DNA of 64,000 nt from VRUE01 sp963702175. GTDB lineage: Bacteria; Actinomycetota; Thermoleophilia; Solirubrobacterales; 70-9. Below the pieces are notes generated by a model. The model ran no database searches. It saw only the letters and a program-made list of their open reading frames with translations, and was not told the DNA's origin. A program made the translations under genes and the position numbers. The stretch is taken from positions 1,178,001 to 1,242,000 of the forward strand of contig OY969721.1 of NCBI GenBank assembly GCA_963702175.1, in the 5' to 3' direction. Positions 1 to 8,607 of this stretch are shown piece by piece (positions within the stretch are counted from its first letter, which is position 1; each line of letters opens with the position of its first letter).

Positions 1-591
1 CCGAGCACCCTGATCAGATTGGGATTCGCCCTCTTCTCGGCTGGAATAGCCCTGTTGATCCCACTCGTGCCGCGCGCGGACTCCGGTTGGGCCCTCGTGG
101 TCCCGCTGGTGATCGCGGGCCTGGGCTTGGGCCTGTTGGTCTCCCAGCTCAACAACTACACGCTGGCCCCGATCTCCGAGGAGCGCGTCAGCGAGGCCGC
201 GGGCCTGAACTCCGCCGCCGGCTCGTTCGGGTTGTCGTTCGGGTTGGCGTTTGCCGGCGCCATCTTGCTGGCAACCCTGTCCGTCGCCTTCACCCAGATG
301 TCAGACGACAGCACGGTGCTTGCCCCGGCAGAGAAGGAGCATGTGGCAAAGGCCCTTGAGGAGGACGCCGAGGTAATGACCAACACCGAACTGGACAAGC
401 TGCTCGCCGATGAGCCGCAGGCAACCCAAGACGAGATCATCAGCATTAACACCGACGCGAGACCGCTCGCCCTTCAGGTGGCCCTGCTGATTCCGCTCCT
501 CGCCGGCCTCATCGGTCTTTTCAACTCCTTCCGCATGATGCGCCTGCCGGAACCCAAGCCGTCGGGATCCGGCGAGACCGTCCTGGCCTGA
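1..591 (+). CDS. MFS drug-efflux transporter, C-terminal part (partial at left edge)
   Basis: The reading frame is open from the first base, so the gene begins outside the window; about 196 codons remain. The visible part has hydrophobic helices near residues 7-25, 30-50, 68-95 and 155-178, with a roughly 50-residue polar, acidic loop before the last helix. A large loop between the final two membrane segments is typical of 14-TMS DHA2 (EmrB/QacA) drug:H+ antiporters. It would act in the cytoplasmic membrane. The N-terminal motifs that would fix the subfamily are not in the window, so the substrate cannot be given. Confidence 0.75.
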   Translation, partial: PSTLIRLGFALFSAGIALLIPLVPRADSGWALVVPLVIAGLGLGLLVSQLNNYTLAPISEERVSEAAGLNSAAGSFGLSFGLAFAGAILLATLSVAFTQMSDDSTVLAPAEKEHVAKALEEDAEVMTNTELDKLLADEPQATQDEIISINTDARPLALQVALLIPLLAGLIGLFNSFRMMRLPEPKPSGSGETVLA

Positions 592-710
592 GTGCAGCGG
601 CCTGGGCTAGGTCACCAGGTCAGCTCGATCTCCAGCTCGCGCTCGTCGGTCTCGATGTCGATGTACGCTCCTCGCCCGGCTCCATCAGAGTCACAACCAG
701 GAGGAATCAA

Positions 711-1109
711 ATGCTTCCAGTCGCCAGTTCTTACCCGCTCCTCGACATCGTCTGGACGATGCTCGTCTTCTTCGGGCTGGTGATCTGGATCGGCCTCCTG
801 TTCAACGTCTTCGGCGACCTCTTCCGCCGCCATGACATCTCAGGCTGGACCAAGGCAGGCTGGTGTCTGCTGGCGATCGCCCTCCCCTACGTCGGCGTGC
901 TCATCTACCTCGGCACGCAGGGTTCGGGAATGGCCGAGCGCAGCGCAGCGCAGACGAAGGCTGCCCAAGCGCAGTTCGATGAGTACGTGCGCACGACCGC
1001 CGGCAGCGGAGGCGCCGCGGAGGAGATCGCCAAGGCCAAGGGGCTGCTGGACACCGGCGCAATCAGCCAGGAGGAGTTCGACTCGATCAAGCAGAAAGCG
1101 CTTGCTTAA
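711..1109 (+). CDS. PLDc_N / SHOCT domain small membrane protein
   Basis: 132 residues. Two membrane helices (about 12-33 and 45-67) form the PLDc_N (phospholipase D nuclease N-terminal) type module; a polar linker follows, then a C-terminal SHOCT motif (about 103-132) with the usual pattern of a helix ending KAKGLLDTGAISQEEFDSIK. A strong GGAGGA ribosome site at 700-705 lies five bases before the ATG and fixes the start. SHOCT domains mediate oligomerisation; the function of this combination is unknown. The gene ends 34 bases before the convergent DUF2252 gene. Confidence 0.8.
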   Translation: MLPVASSYPLLDIVWTMLVFFGLVIWIGLLFNVFGDLFRRHDISGWTKAGWCLLAIALPYVGVLIYLGTQGSGMAERSAAQTKAAQAQFDEYVRTTAGSGGAAEEIAKAKGLLDTGAISQEEFDSIKQKALA

Positions 1110-1143
1110 AGTTCGGAGGCGAGTGAGCCCCTATGCCTGTGAG

Positions 1144-2571
1144 CTAGACGCCGCTCTCCACGGCTAGATGCCCGTCTCGCTGGGCACCTAGCAGCACCTC
1201 GTAGTCGGCCTCGTTCTGATCCGCGTAGGCCTCGGAGAACTCAGCGACCGCGCGGTCGAAGGTGTCGCTCTTGCCGAGATAGGCGGCGATCTCCCGCCGG
1301 TCGCCGGTGCGGGCGTGGGCGCGGGCAAGGCTCCACCCACAGAGCCCCGCGTAGCCGGTCATCGCCTCCGGCCCCATTGACTCGATCTCTGCCGAGCCCT
1401 TGCCGTCCCAAAGCTGGCGGACGTAGAAGTCACGCCTCTTGCCGTCAAGACCCTCTGCCGTCAGCCAGCCGAGGAGGACGTCGCCTGCCGCCTGCGTCAG
1501 CCGCTGGCCCGCGACCACTCTGTGGCCGTGGTGGCGGTAGCGGCTGGCGCCGGCGAAGGGCTCAAGGACAGACGGCCCGGCTTCCTTGATCTGAAGGAAG
1601 AGCGGGTCGCCTTGATCGCGGCCCAGCAGCAGCGCGATGAAGGCCCTGGTGCCGACGCTGCCGACGCCCACTACCTTGTGGGCGGCATCGACGTAGTGGT
1701 AGCGCTCGGCGAGCACCCTGGCTTGTTCGTCGAGGGTTTTCCGGTACTCGCCGACCAGGTGCTGCATCCGGGCGGCGATCTCGGCAACGTCCTGGCCTTC
1801 GCGTTCGGCCAGCTCGGCGATCGGAACCAACAGCGGTGGGCGGCTGGCGATTCGAAGCTCGCCGTCCTTGGACTCGGTGAGCTTTTCGAGCGCTCGCAGG
1901 CTGTCCTTGTTGCGGGCCTTCGCAATATTCTTCTCCAGCCGGCGCCGATCTTCCTTGGACACCCTGTGTTGCCAGCGAGCCTCGATATCGCCGACGGCGA
2001 GACGCGAGTACCAGACGTCGATCTCACTCATGGCCGCGAACTCGGCCATCGCGGCTTGGTAGGCGCTCACGCTCGCCAGCACTGCGGCCTGGCGCTCGGC
2101 GTCCTTGAAGCTGCGATCGCGAGCACCGATGGCGACGCTGGTGGCAAGTCGCTTGACGTCCCACTCAAACGGGCCGGGCAGCGTCTCGTCGAAGTCGTTG
2201 ATGTCGAAGACGAGCTGGCGGTCCGGGGCCTGGAAGACACCGAAGTTCGAGAGGTGTGCGTCACCGCAGAGCTGGACGCGAAGGCCGGAGTCGGGACTCG
2301 CGGCCAGGTCGGCGGCCATGATTGCGGCGGCGCCCCGGTAGAAGGTGAAGGCGGAGGCGAGCATGCGCCCGTAGCGGACGGGAACCAGCTCGGGAACGCG
2401 GGTCTCGTCCTGCTCGGCGAGGATCTCGAGCGGGCCAACCCTGCCGGGTCCCGGCTCCCAGTTGGCGTGCGAGGAGCGGGGAACGACCTTCCTCGCCTCC
2501 TTGCCCCTGTCCGCAGCCTCTTGAGGAGAGAGCTTGGCAGCGGGGGTGTCCTTCTCGGTGCTCGCGCGCAT
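1144..2571 (-). CDS. DUF2252 family protein
   Basis: 475 residues from the ATG at 2571, preceded by a GAAAGG ribosome site. The open frame runs further upstream, but that stretch has no homology-like character and covers the divergent promoter region. DUF2252 features are clear: RYGRM (66-70), GDAHLSNFG (103-111) and FDINDFDE (122-129), the last two resembling the catalytic and metal-binding loops of kinase-like folds. Family length is usually about 430-470. Biochemical function is not established. It diverges from the DUF7144 membrane protein gene. Confidence 0.85.
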   Translation of the reverse strand: MRASTEKDTPAAKLSPQEAADRGKEARKVVPRSSHANWEPGPGRVGPLEILAEQDETRVPELVPVRYGRMLASAFTFYRGAAAIMAADLAASPDSGLRVQLCGDAHLSNFGVFQAPDRQLVFDINDFDETLPGPFEWDVKRLATSVAIGARDRSFKDAERQAAVLASVSAYQAAMAEFAAMSEIDVWYSRLAVGDIEARWQHRVSKEDRRRLEKNIAKARNKDSLRALEKLTESKDGELRIASRPPLLVPIAELAEREGQDVAEIAARMQHLVGEYRKTLDEQARVLAERYHYVDAAHKVVGVGSVGTRAFIALLLGRDQGDPLFLQIKEAGPSVLEPFAGASRYRHHGHRVVAGQRLTQAAGDVLLGWLTAEGLDGKRRDFYVRQLWDGKGSAEIESMGPEAMTGYAGLCGWSLARAHARTGDRREIAAYLGKSDTFDRAVAEFSEAYADQNEADYEVLLGAQRDGHLAVESGV

Positions 2572-2793
2572 GCGGGGGCCTTTCAGGAAAGGAGGCGCTC
2601 GTGGTCGATCACGCCTTGTGCGGCAAGTATCCCTCTGCGGCGCTACTTCGGGAGGGGTTCCTGTCTTCGGCGTCGAATCAGGCAAGCGCTGAGCTTCACA
2701 ACCGCTCCGTGCTGTCTTAGGACCAGCGATGCTGCTTGGTCGACATTCGCTCGGTCGCCCAGGGAAGGGCGCCGAACTAGGAAAGGAATACAT

Positions 2794-3177
2794 ATGAGGG
2801 GTGCTGGCCGAGCTGCTTTCGTCGCCATCCTGCTCTTGATCGCGGGCACGCTCAACGTCATCTACGGCATCGCTGCGATCGGCGATGCCAGCTTCTTCGT
2901 GGACAACACGCGATACGTGTTCTCCGGTCTCAGCACCTGGGGCTGGATCACCGTCATTCTGGGAGTCGTCCAGCTCTGCGGTGGATTCTCTCTGCTCGCC
3001 GGCAACGCGTTCGGGCGGGTCATCGGGCTGGTCGCCGCGTCTCTGGGCGCAATCGGCGCCCTCCTCGCGGTCGGCGGCGCCTTTCCGTTCTGGTCGCTGG
3101 GGATCTTCGCCCTCTGCGTGATCTGCATCCACGGCCTCGTCGTCTACGGCGAGGACGAGCCCGTAAGCCGGGCCTAG
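2794..3177 (+). CDS. DUF7144 family four-helix membrane protein
   Basis: 127 residues from the ATG at 2794, with a GGAAAGG ribosome site at about 2780-2786. The longer in-frame ORF upstream is antisense to the DUF2252 gene and is not credible. Four hydrophobic helices (about 8-30, 46-68, 73-93, 97-118) and the motifs AGTLNVIYGIAAI, TRYVFSGLSTWGWI and FPFWSLGIFAL are typical of the small actinobacterial DUF7144 membrane proteins, whose role is unknown. A strong hairpin follows the stop codon. Confidence 0.8.
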   Translation: MRGAGRAAFVAILLLIAGTLNVIYGIAAIGDASFFVDNTRYVFSGLSTWGWITVILGVVQLCGGFSLLAGNAFGRVIGLVAASLGAIGALLAVGGAFPFWSLGIFALCVICIHGLVVYGEDEPVSRA

Positions 3178-3185
3178 AACGCCTC

Positions 3186-3218
3186 AGAGGAGCCCGGCCG
3201 CATCGGCCGGGCTCCTCT
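3186..3218. terminator. Bidirectional hairpin terminator
   Basis: A perfect 14-bp inverted repeat (3186-3199 with 3205-3218, loop of five bases) lies between the convergent DUF7144 and SHOCT genes. The T tract is weak, so it works either as a short-U hairpin or as a shared barrier to read-through. Confidence 0.8.
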
Positions 3219-3225
3219 ATAAGCC

Positions 3226-3489
3226 CTAGCCGAGCAGCTTGGCCTTCTGGGCGGCGAACTCCTCCTCGGTGAGGATTCCCTGGCTTTTGAGCTCACCCAG
3301 TTCCTTGAGCTGATCGATCGTCGACGCTGCGGCGGGCGGCGGCGGCGCTTGCGGGGCCTGTGGCTGCTGCTGAGGCGCTTCCTGCTCGGCCCAGCGTTCG
3401 CTTTGGCGTTTGGAGACGCGATTGCTGACGGCAGTCGCGGTCCCGGCGACGACCGCGGTCCGCGCGACACCTCGAAGTAGTCCTGGCAT
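3226..3489 (-). CDS. SHOCT domain protein
   Basis: 87 residues. The N-terminal third is basic and weakly hydrophobic, the middle (about 38-55) is a Gln/Pro/Ala-rich linker, and the C-terminal 30 residues are a SHOCT motif (IDQLKELGELKSQGILTEEE). An AAGGAGAG ribosome site precedes the ATG. It is 18 bases downstream of the DUF6325 gene on the same strand, so the two are very likely co-transcribed. No enzymatic function is expected; SHOCT proteins probably oligomerise. Confidence 0.8.
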   Translation of the reverse strand: MPGLLRGVARTAVVAGTATAVSNRVSKRQSERWAEQEAPQQQPQAPQAPPPPAAASTIDQLKELGELKSQGILTEEEFAAQKAKLLG

Positions 3490-3507
3490 CGTTCTCTCCT
3501 TTGCTGC

Positions 3508-3945
3508 TCAGGCCTCGGCCGCGTCGAGCGCAGCGAGGACGGCTTGGACGGGGATGCGGCCACTGGCGACGAGCTGGCCGCCGGAGCGGCGCACGGCACT
3601 CGCGAAGGGCGCCGCCCAGGTGTTCTCGAAGACGAGCAGTGCGGCCGAGGTTCCGGGCTCCAGCGCCCCGCCGGCCTCGGCGATGTCGTCGTCGGAGAGC
3701 AGCCCGGAGGAGGCGCCCTCGAAGATCGCCAGCTCCGCCACCTCGCCGCCGACGTCGGCGATCTCGAGGCCGGCGACCGAACCGTCCTCGGCCTTGGCGA
3801 TGAAGGTGAGGTCGAGGATCCGGATCAGCCCGCGGTCGACCAGTTCGACCAGGTGCGGGGCCACCTCGCCGTTGGGTTGGCGGCCCGGCCACTCGACGAG
3901 GATGTAGTCGATCGGACCCATCTCGTTGAACTCTTCAACGCTCAA
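3508..3945 (-). CDS. DUF6325 family protein
   Basis: 145 residues beginning MSVEEFNEMGPIDYILVEWP. The pattern of alternating beta strands and helices (GLIRILDLTFIAKAEDG, then TSAALLVFENTWA) matches the DUF6325 family, which has the look of a ferredoxin-like or DUF1269-like alpha/beta fold and is usually paired with a SHOCT gene, as here. The gene is first in a two-gene unit. Function is unknown; this type of pair is common among actinobacterial stress-induced small proteins, which is only a suggestion of role. Confidence 0.75.
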   Translation of the reverse strand: MSVEEFNEMGPIDYILVEWPGRQPNGEVAPHLVELVDRGLIRILDLTFIAKAEDGSVAGLEIADVGGEVAELAIFEGASSGLLSDDDIAEAGGALEPGTSAALLVFENTWAAPFASAVRRSGGQLVASGRIPVQAVLAALDAAEA

Positions 3946-4035
3946 GCCGCTCCCTTCGTCGCGATCAAGTGAGCCGGATGACCCGGCAGAAGCAGACTAG
4001 TCGCTGCCGAGCTCGACGCAACCAGAGAGGACTTC

Positions 4036-6168
4036 GTGCGGCTTAGACTCATGCCCGATGGCAGAGGGAACCCTCCCCCGACGGCTGCGCAGAGCATGAG
4101 CCTCCGCGTCGTGCGGCGGGGAGTGCTCGTCCTCCTGCTCGACGCGCTCACCCTACTGCTGCTCTCCGAGGTGTTGGCCGGCTTCGTCTTGGATGGCGCC
4201 GCGAACGCGCTCGCAGCGGCGGCGCTGATCGGCCTCCTCAACGCACTGGTCTGGCCGGTCCTCGCACGACTCGCGCTGCCGCTGACGGTGCTCACTCTGG
4301 GCGGGGCGGCGCTGGTGCTGAACGGGGTGCTGGTGACGTTCGCGATCGAGCTCCTGCCGGGGGCGCGGATCGACGGCGTGTGGGAGGGGACCGTAGTGAC
4401 GATCGCGATGACGGCGCTCACCGCCCTGGTCTACGCCCTGCTCGCGATCGACGAGGACGAGTCCTGGTACCGCCACGTCGTGCGGCGGCAGCTTCGGCGG
4501 CGCCAGCAGGCGGTCCGCAGCGAGGTACCGGGCATCGTCTTCCTCGAGATCGATGGGCTGGCGCACGACGTGCTGCGCCGCGCGCTGAGCGACGGCAGCG
4601 CGCCGAACTTGGCTGCATGGCTGCGCAGCGGCACCCATCAGTTGCACGAGTGGGAGACCGACTGGTCCTCGCAGACCGGTGCCTGCCAGGCCGGGCTCCT
4701 GCACGGCGACAACGAGGACATGCCGGCATTCCGCTGGTGGGAGAAGGACCGCGACGCAGCGATCGTGACCAACCACCCGCGCGACGCGGAAGAGCTGGAG
4801 CGACGGCACTCGGACGGGCGCGGCCTCCTGCACGCAGACGGCGCCAGCCGCGCCAACATCCTCTCCGGCGACGCTCCGCACTCGATGCTGACGATGAGCA
4901 CGGCGCTGCACCGTCGCCGGCCGATCGGCCGCGACTACGCGGCCTACTTCGCCCGCCCCTCCGCGGTCGCCCGCACACTGGTCCTCGTCTTGGCTGAGGT
5001 GCTGCGAGAGCGCCGGGCGGCCCGCGCCCAGGTCCGCGACGACGTCCGCCCCCGGATGGCCCGCAACCGTTCCTACGCGTTCGTCCGCGCCTGGGGCACG
5101 ATTGTCCAGCGCGACCTCCAGGTCGCCGCCGTGGTCGGCGACATCCTCGCCGGCCGCGCCGCGATCTACACCACCTTCCTCGCCTACGACGAGGTCGCCC
5201 ACCATTCCGGGATCGAACGGCACGACGCGCTCGCCGTGCTGCGCGACCTCGACCGCCAGATCGCGAGGATCGCCGCCGCCTGCCCCGAGGCGCCGCGGCC
5301 CTATCGCCTCGTCGTGCTCTCCGACCACGGGCAGTCACAGGGCGAAACCTTCCGCGACCGCTACGGGGGGACGTTCGAGGAGCTGATCCGCTCCGCCTGC
5401 GAGCCGGAAAGCACGATCGCCGCCGAAGGCGGCGACGATGACGCGCTGGCCTACCTCAGCGCGGGCCTGACTGAGGTTGCGCGCGACGACACCGCGGCCG
5501 GCCGCACGGTGCGGATGGCCACCCGAGGCAGCCGCGCCGACGGCGCCGTCGCCCTCGATCCGGAGGCCCGGCGCGACATCGAGGAGACGCACGGCAAGGA
5601 GGTCCCCGAGCTGTCGGTGATGGCCTCGGGGTGCCTCGGGCTGATCAGCTTCCCGCGCGAGCCCGGCCGGGTGAGCCTGGAGCGGATCGAGGAGCTCTAC
5701 CCGCAGCTGATGCCGGCGCTTCGGGATCACCCCGGCGTCGGATTCGTCCTGGTTCGCTCCGAGCGCTTCGGCGCGATGGCGGTCGGCAAGGGCGGGACGC
5801 GGTTCCTAGACGAGGACCGAGTCGAGGGCGAGGACCCGCTCGCCCCCTTCGGCCCCAACGCCGCCGACCACCTGCGGCGCACCGACGGCTTCCCTCACTG
5901 CGCCGACCTGATGGTCAACAGCACCTTCTGGCCACAGTTCGGGGAAGTGGCGGCGTTCGAGGAGCTGGTCGGCTCGCACGGCGGGCTCGGGGGCACGCAG
6001 AGCTTTCCGTTCGTCCTCCACCCCAGTGAGCTGGCCTGGCCCGAGGAGGAGGTCGTCGGGGCGGAGCGGGTCCACCGGATCTTCCGCGGCTGGCTTGCCG
6101 GTCTCGGGCACTCGAGCTACGCGAGCGAGGTCGCCTCCCCGGGCGCCAGCACCCGCACCTCCACCTGA
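4036..6168 (+). CDS. Phage-holin-like membrane domain fused to alkaline phosphatase superfamily phosphodiesterase
   Basis: 710 residues. Residues about 25-140 hold four hydrophobic helices of the mycobacterial 4-TMS phage holin type (PF04020-like); from about 165 a type I phosphodiesterase/nucleotide pyrophosphatase domain begins. Metal and nucleophile residues are recognisable: EIDGL (171-175), SSQTGACQAG with the likely Thr nucleophile (about 211-220), AYDEVAHHSG and SDHGQSQG. The enzyme domain would hydrolyse a phosphodiester at the membrane; orientation and substrate are unknown. The GTG start has an AGAGAGG site six bases upstream; ATG at 4051 or 4096 are alternatives. The 3' end overlaps the convergent MBL gene by 52 bases. 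Confidence 0.8.
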   Translation: MRLRLMPDGRGNPPPTAAQSMSLRVVRRGVLVLLLDALTLLLLSEVLAGFVLDGAANALAAAALIGLLNALVWPVLARLALPLTVLTLGGAALVLNGVLVTFAIELLPGARIDGVWEGTVVTIAMTALTALVYALLAIDEDESWYRHVVRRQLRRRQQAVRSEVPGIVFLEIDGLAHDVLRRALSDGSAPNLAAWLRSGTHQLHEWETDWSSQTGACQAGLLHGDNEDMPAFRWWEKDRDAAIVTNHPRDAEELERRHSDGRGLLHADGASRANILSGDAPHSMLTMSTALHRRRPIGRDYAAYFARPSAVARTLVLVLAEVLRERRAARAQVRDDVRPRMARNRSYAFVRAWGTIVQRDLQVAAVVGDILAGRAAIYTTFLAYDEVAHHSGIERHDALAVLRDLDRQIARIAAACPEAPRPYRLVVLSDHGQSQGETFRDRYGGTFEELIRSACEPESTIAAEGGDDDALAYLSAGLTEVARDDTAAGRTVRMATRGSRADGAVALDPEARRDIEETHGKEVPELSVMASGCLGLISFPREPGRVSLERIEELYPQLMPALRDHPGVGFVLVRSERFGAMAVGKGGTRFLDEDRVEGEDPLAPFGPNAADHLRRTDGFPHCADLMVNSTFWPQFGEVAAFEELVGSHGGLGGTQSFPFVLHPSELAWPEEEVVGAERVHRIFRGWLAGLGHSSYASEVASPGASTRTST

Positions 6169-6872
6169 GGCGCGAGGTCGCGCACCCGGGCGGCGAACTC
6201 GCGCGGCGGCGTGCGCAGCGGGTCCGGGCGCAGTCGCGCCAGGCCGAGCGGGTAAAGCGTTCCCCAATGAATCGGGACCGCGATCCGTGGCGATAGAAGG
6301 GCTGCCGCGCGGGCGGCGCGGGCGGGGTCGAGGTGCCCAGGGCCCAGGTTCGGCCCCCAGCCCCAAATCGGCAACAGCGCGAGGTCCAGTTCGCCCACCA
6401 GCCCCTCCATCCCGTCGAAGAGGTCGGTGTCGCCGGCGAAGTAGAGCCGGCGGCGGCTGCCGCTCAGCAGGAACCCGACCGCCTCCGCATCCCCGGCGAA
6501 GAGCCGCCCACCGGGGTGGCTCGCCTCGGTGGCGGTGACCGCGATTGCGCCGATCCGGCTCGACTCTCCCGGCGCCAGCTCCGAGACCGCGGAGAAGCCG
6601 CGGCGCTCGAAGAACGCCCCCGCTCCCGGCGGCACGAGCATCGGCACGTCGCGACCGATCCGCCGCAGCGAGGGCAGGTCGGCGTGATCGTGGTGGAGGT
6701 GTGAGATCAGCACGCCGTCGAGGCCCTCCCAGCGATCGCGCGGCGGCAGCGCTCCCTGACGGCGCAACGGCCCGACGCGCGCTCGCAGCACGGGATCGGT
6801 GAGCAACCGGGTGCCGTCGAGCTCGACGAGGATGGTCGCGTGGCCGACGTAGGTGATCTCCTCGGGTTGCAT
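6117..6872 (-). CDS. MBL-fold metal-dependent hydrolase (UlaG-like)
   Basis: 251 residues from the ATG at 6872 (MQPEEITYVGHATILVELDG). The HLHHDHAD zinc-binding motif is at 58-65, followed by a distal His in EASHPGG and AGDTDLFDGM, all typical of beta-lactamase-fold hydrolases of the UlaG/YtnP-like group. The frame extends 25 codons upstream, but that part crosses the divergent promoter region and lacks a good ribosome site. The substrate cannot be deduced. It is divergent from the AI-2E family gene (56 bases between starts). Confidence 0.85.
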   Translation of the reverse strand: MQPEEITYVGHATILVELDGTRLLTDPVLRARVGPLRRQGALPPRDRWEGLDGVLISHLHHDHADLPSLRRIGRDVPMLVPPGAGAFFERRGFSAVSELAPGESSRIGAIAVTATEASHPGGRLFAGDAEAVGFLLSGSRRRLYFAGDTDLFDGMEGLVGELDLALLPIWGWGPNLGPGHLDPARAARAAALLSPRIAVPIHWGTLYPLGLARLRPDPLRTPPREFAARVRDLAPQVEVRVLAPGEATSLA

Positions 6873-6928
6873 CACTTCATTCCCCCCGTTCGCCGCGTCG
6901 GAGGCGGCACGTATCGTCCGCCGGGTCG

Positions 6929-8095
6929 ATGAGCGAGCGGCGAGCAATCTTCCGCGGGCGCCTGCGCCGGCCCGAGGGCGAGGGTGCCGGAGGGGAAGAC
7001 GAGGTCATCGAGATCGAGCCGGGTGCATTGAGCGGGATCTTCGCCGCTCCCAAGTGGTTGCGCGACCTCGGCTTCTCGTCCTGGCTCCTCGTCGGGGCCG
7101 GCGCGGCCCTGATCGGCGCGATCTGGCTCCTCGCGCAGACGCAGACGATCGTGATGCCGGTGATCACGGCGGGAATCATCGCCGCGGTCGCTTCGCCCCT
7201 GGTCGACCGGCTTCGCCGGCACGGCATTCCGCGAGGCGTAGGGGCGGGGCTCGTCTTCCTCGCGATCATCGCGGTCGGCGCTGCCGTCGGCCTGATCATC
7301 CTGACCGGGATCGCCAGCCAGGCAGACAGCCTCTCCGAGAGGCTGCGCGAAGGGGCGAACGAGATCGAGTCGCTGGCTCGCAACCTCGGCGTGGGCGCAA
7401 GCACCGCCGCGAACGCCACCGCCGACACCGACAGCTCGGTCGGCGCCGGCTTCGAGGCGCTCACCCACGGGCTGATGGGGGGGATCGACAGGCTGGCGTC
7501 GCTCGTCGTCTTCCTCTCGTTCACCGCACTCAGCCTCTTCTTCCTGCTCAAGGACGCCCCCGCCATCGGCGGTTTCGTTGAACGTCACCTCGGGGTTCCA
7601 GCTCCTCTCGCCCACTCGATCCTGGGCCGAGTGGCGAGCAGTCTGCGCGGCTACTTCCTCGGAGTCACGATCGTCGCGGTCTGGAGTGCGCTGATCGTGG
7701 GAGGCGGCGCCCTGCTCCTCGGAGTACCGCTGGCCGGGACGATCGCGGTGGTCACGTTCGTCGGCGGCTACATCCCCTACCTCGGCGCCTGGACCGCAGG
7801 GATCTTTGCGGTCCTGATCGCTCTTGGTGGCCAAGGGCCGGAGGCAGCGCTGGCCCTGGGGATCATTGTCCTTCTGGCCAATGGCGTCCTGCAGCAGTTG
7901 ATTCAGCCCATCGCCTACGGGGCGACCCTCGGCCTGCATCCACTCGCCGTGCTGATCGCGACGATCGCGGGCGGTTGCCTTTTTGGCACCGTCGGCTTGA
8001 TCCTCGCGGCCCCGCTGCTTTCCGCCGCGGTACGCATCTCAGCGGATCTCAGCGCTGGGCGCGACACGCAGGGCGCACAGACGGCAGCTGAGTGA
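6929..8095 (+). CDS. AI-2E family transporter (PF01594 type)
   Basis: 388 residues with about eight membrane helices arranged as in the AI-2E/YdiK/TqsA family: a short cytoplasmic N-terminus, paired helices at 53-90, a helix near 100-125, an amphipathic region 130-180, then a C-terminal block containing GGYIPYLGAWTAG and the hallmark QQLIQP. Family members include exporters of autoinducer-2 and Na+/H+ antiporters, so substrate is open. The start at 6929 lies 56 bases from the divergent MBL gene. Confidence 0.85.
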   Translation: MSERRAIFRGRLRRPEGEGAGGEDEVIEIEPGALSGIFAAPKWLRDLGFSSWLLVGAGAALIGAIWLLAQTQTIVMPVITAGIIAAVASPLVDRLRRHGIPRGVGAGLVFLAIIAVGAAVGLIILTGIASQADSLSERLREGANEIESLARNLGVGASTAANATADTDSSVGAGFEALTHGLMGGIDRLASLVVFLSFTALSLFFLLKDAPAIGGFVERHLGVPAPLAHSILGRVASSLRGYFLGVTIVAVWSALIVGGGALLLGVPLAGTIAVVTFVGGYIPYLGAWTAGIFAVLIALGGQGPEAALALGIIVLLANGVLQQLIQPIAYGATLGLHPLAVLIATIAGGCLFGTVGLILAAPLLSAAVRISADLSAGRDTQGAQTAAE

Positions 8096-8378
8096 GGGCA
8101 GGCCTCCACGCCTGTTCAGGTCGACCGAAGAGCCCTTCGCGGTGAGGCCCGAACCGCCTCCATTCGACAGATCGGGGAAGGCATCCGTGGATCGCACCCT
8201 GGAAGCTGCGCCTCCCTCCAGCTCGGGGTGAGCTACCGCGCTCAGGGGAATGAAAGGAGTCGAAAACAGACTTTTGCTGACTTTCGCTGACCTCGGCTGA
8301 CCCCCCGCCCAGAGGACCCGACGCGAGCCGCTATCCCACTCCCCAAGCCAGATTTGGCTCTCCGACGCGGATAGCTAC
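8096..8378. other. Gene-free stretch upstream of the relic island
   Basis: I see no supported gene between the AI-2E family gene and the att-like repeat. The only structure is the 10-bp triple repeat at 8271-8300. A minus-strand ORF crossing this stretch owes part of its length to the tRNA-derived repeat and is not credible. Confidence 0.6.
8271..8300. repeat. Three tandem 10-bp repeats ending GCTGA
   Basis: Three consecutive 10-mers (cttttgctga, ctttcgctga, cctcggctga) share the last five bases and sit on the same helical face, 79 bases outside the att-like repeat. Such helically phased repeats often bind protein; arm-type integrase sites are one possibility, chance is another. Confidence 0.4.
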
Positions 8379-8430
8379 GAACGCGCCCGACAGGATTCGA
8401 ACCTGTGACCTTCGGTTTCGTAGACCGACG
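8379..8430. repeat. attR-like copy of the 3' part of tRNA-Arg
   Basis: This 52-bp block is identical to 10394-10445. It contains the last 49 nucleotides of the tRNA-Arg(ACG) gene (anticodon loop to discriminator) plus three flanking bases, in the same orientation and without the tRNA 5' half. This is what remains of the original tRNA end after site-specific integration. Confidence 0.85.
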
Positions 8431-8607
8431 AGCGCCAGCTTGGCAGGGCCGTTTTCCACGATTCTGAGACTGAGATGAGACCTGACAGGCGCAGTCGGAT
8501 CGGCCGAGGGTCAAAGATCCAGCGCAGACAATCCGTATCATTTGAGCATTGCCTATGAGCGGATCAAGACCGAGCACGCCAGCGCGAAGAATCACGGCGG
8601 GGCCTGG

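Noticed and set aside
612..833. Minus-strand 73-residue frame ending in an acidic tail
   Set aside because: Antisense to the PLDc_N/SHOCT gene start, with no ribosome site; its composition follows from the opposite strand.
1522..2793. Long plus-strand frame joined to the DUF7144 gene
   Set aside because: Antisense to DUF2252; a clear ribosome site and family N-terminus put the real start at 2794.
4153..5328. 391-codon minus-strand frame
   Set aside because: Shadow of the phosphodiesterase gene in high-GC DNA; residue use is typical of antisense frames.
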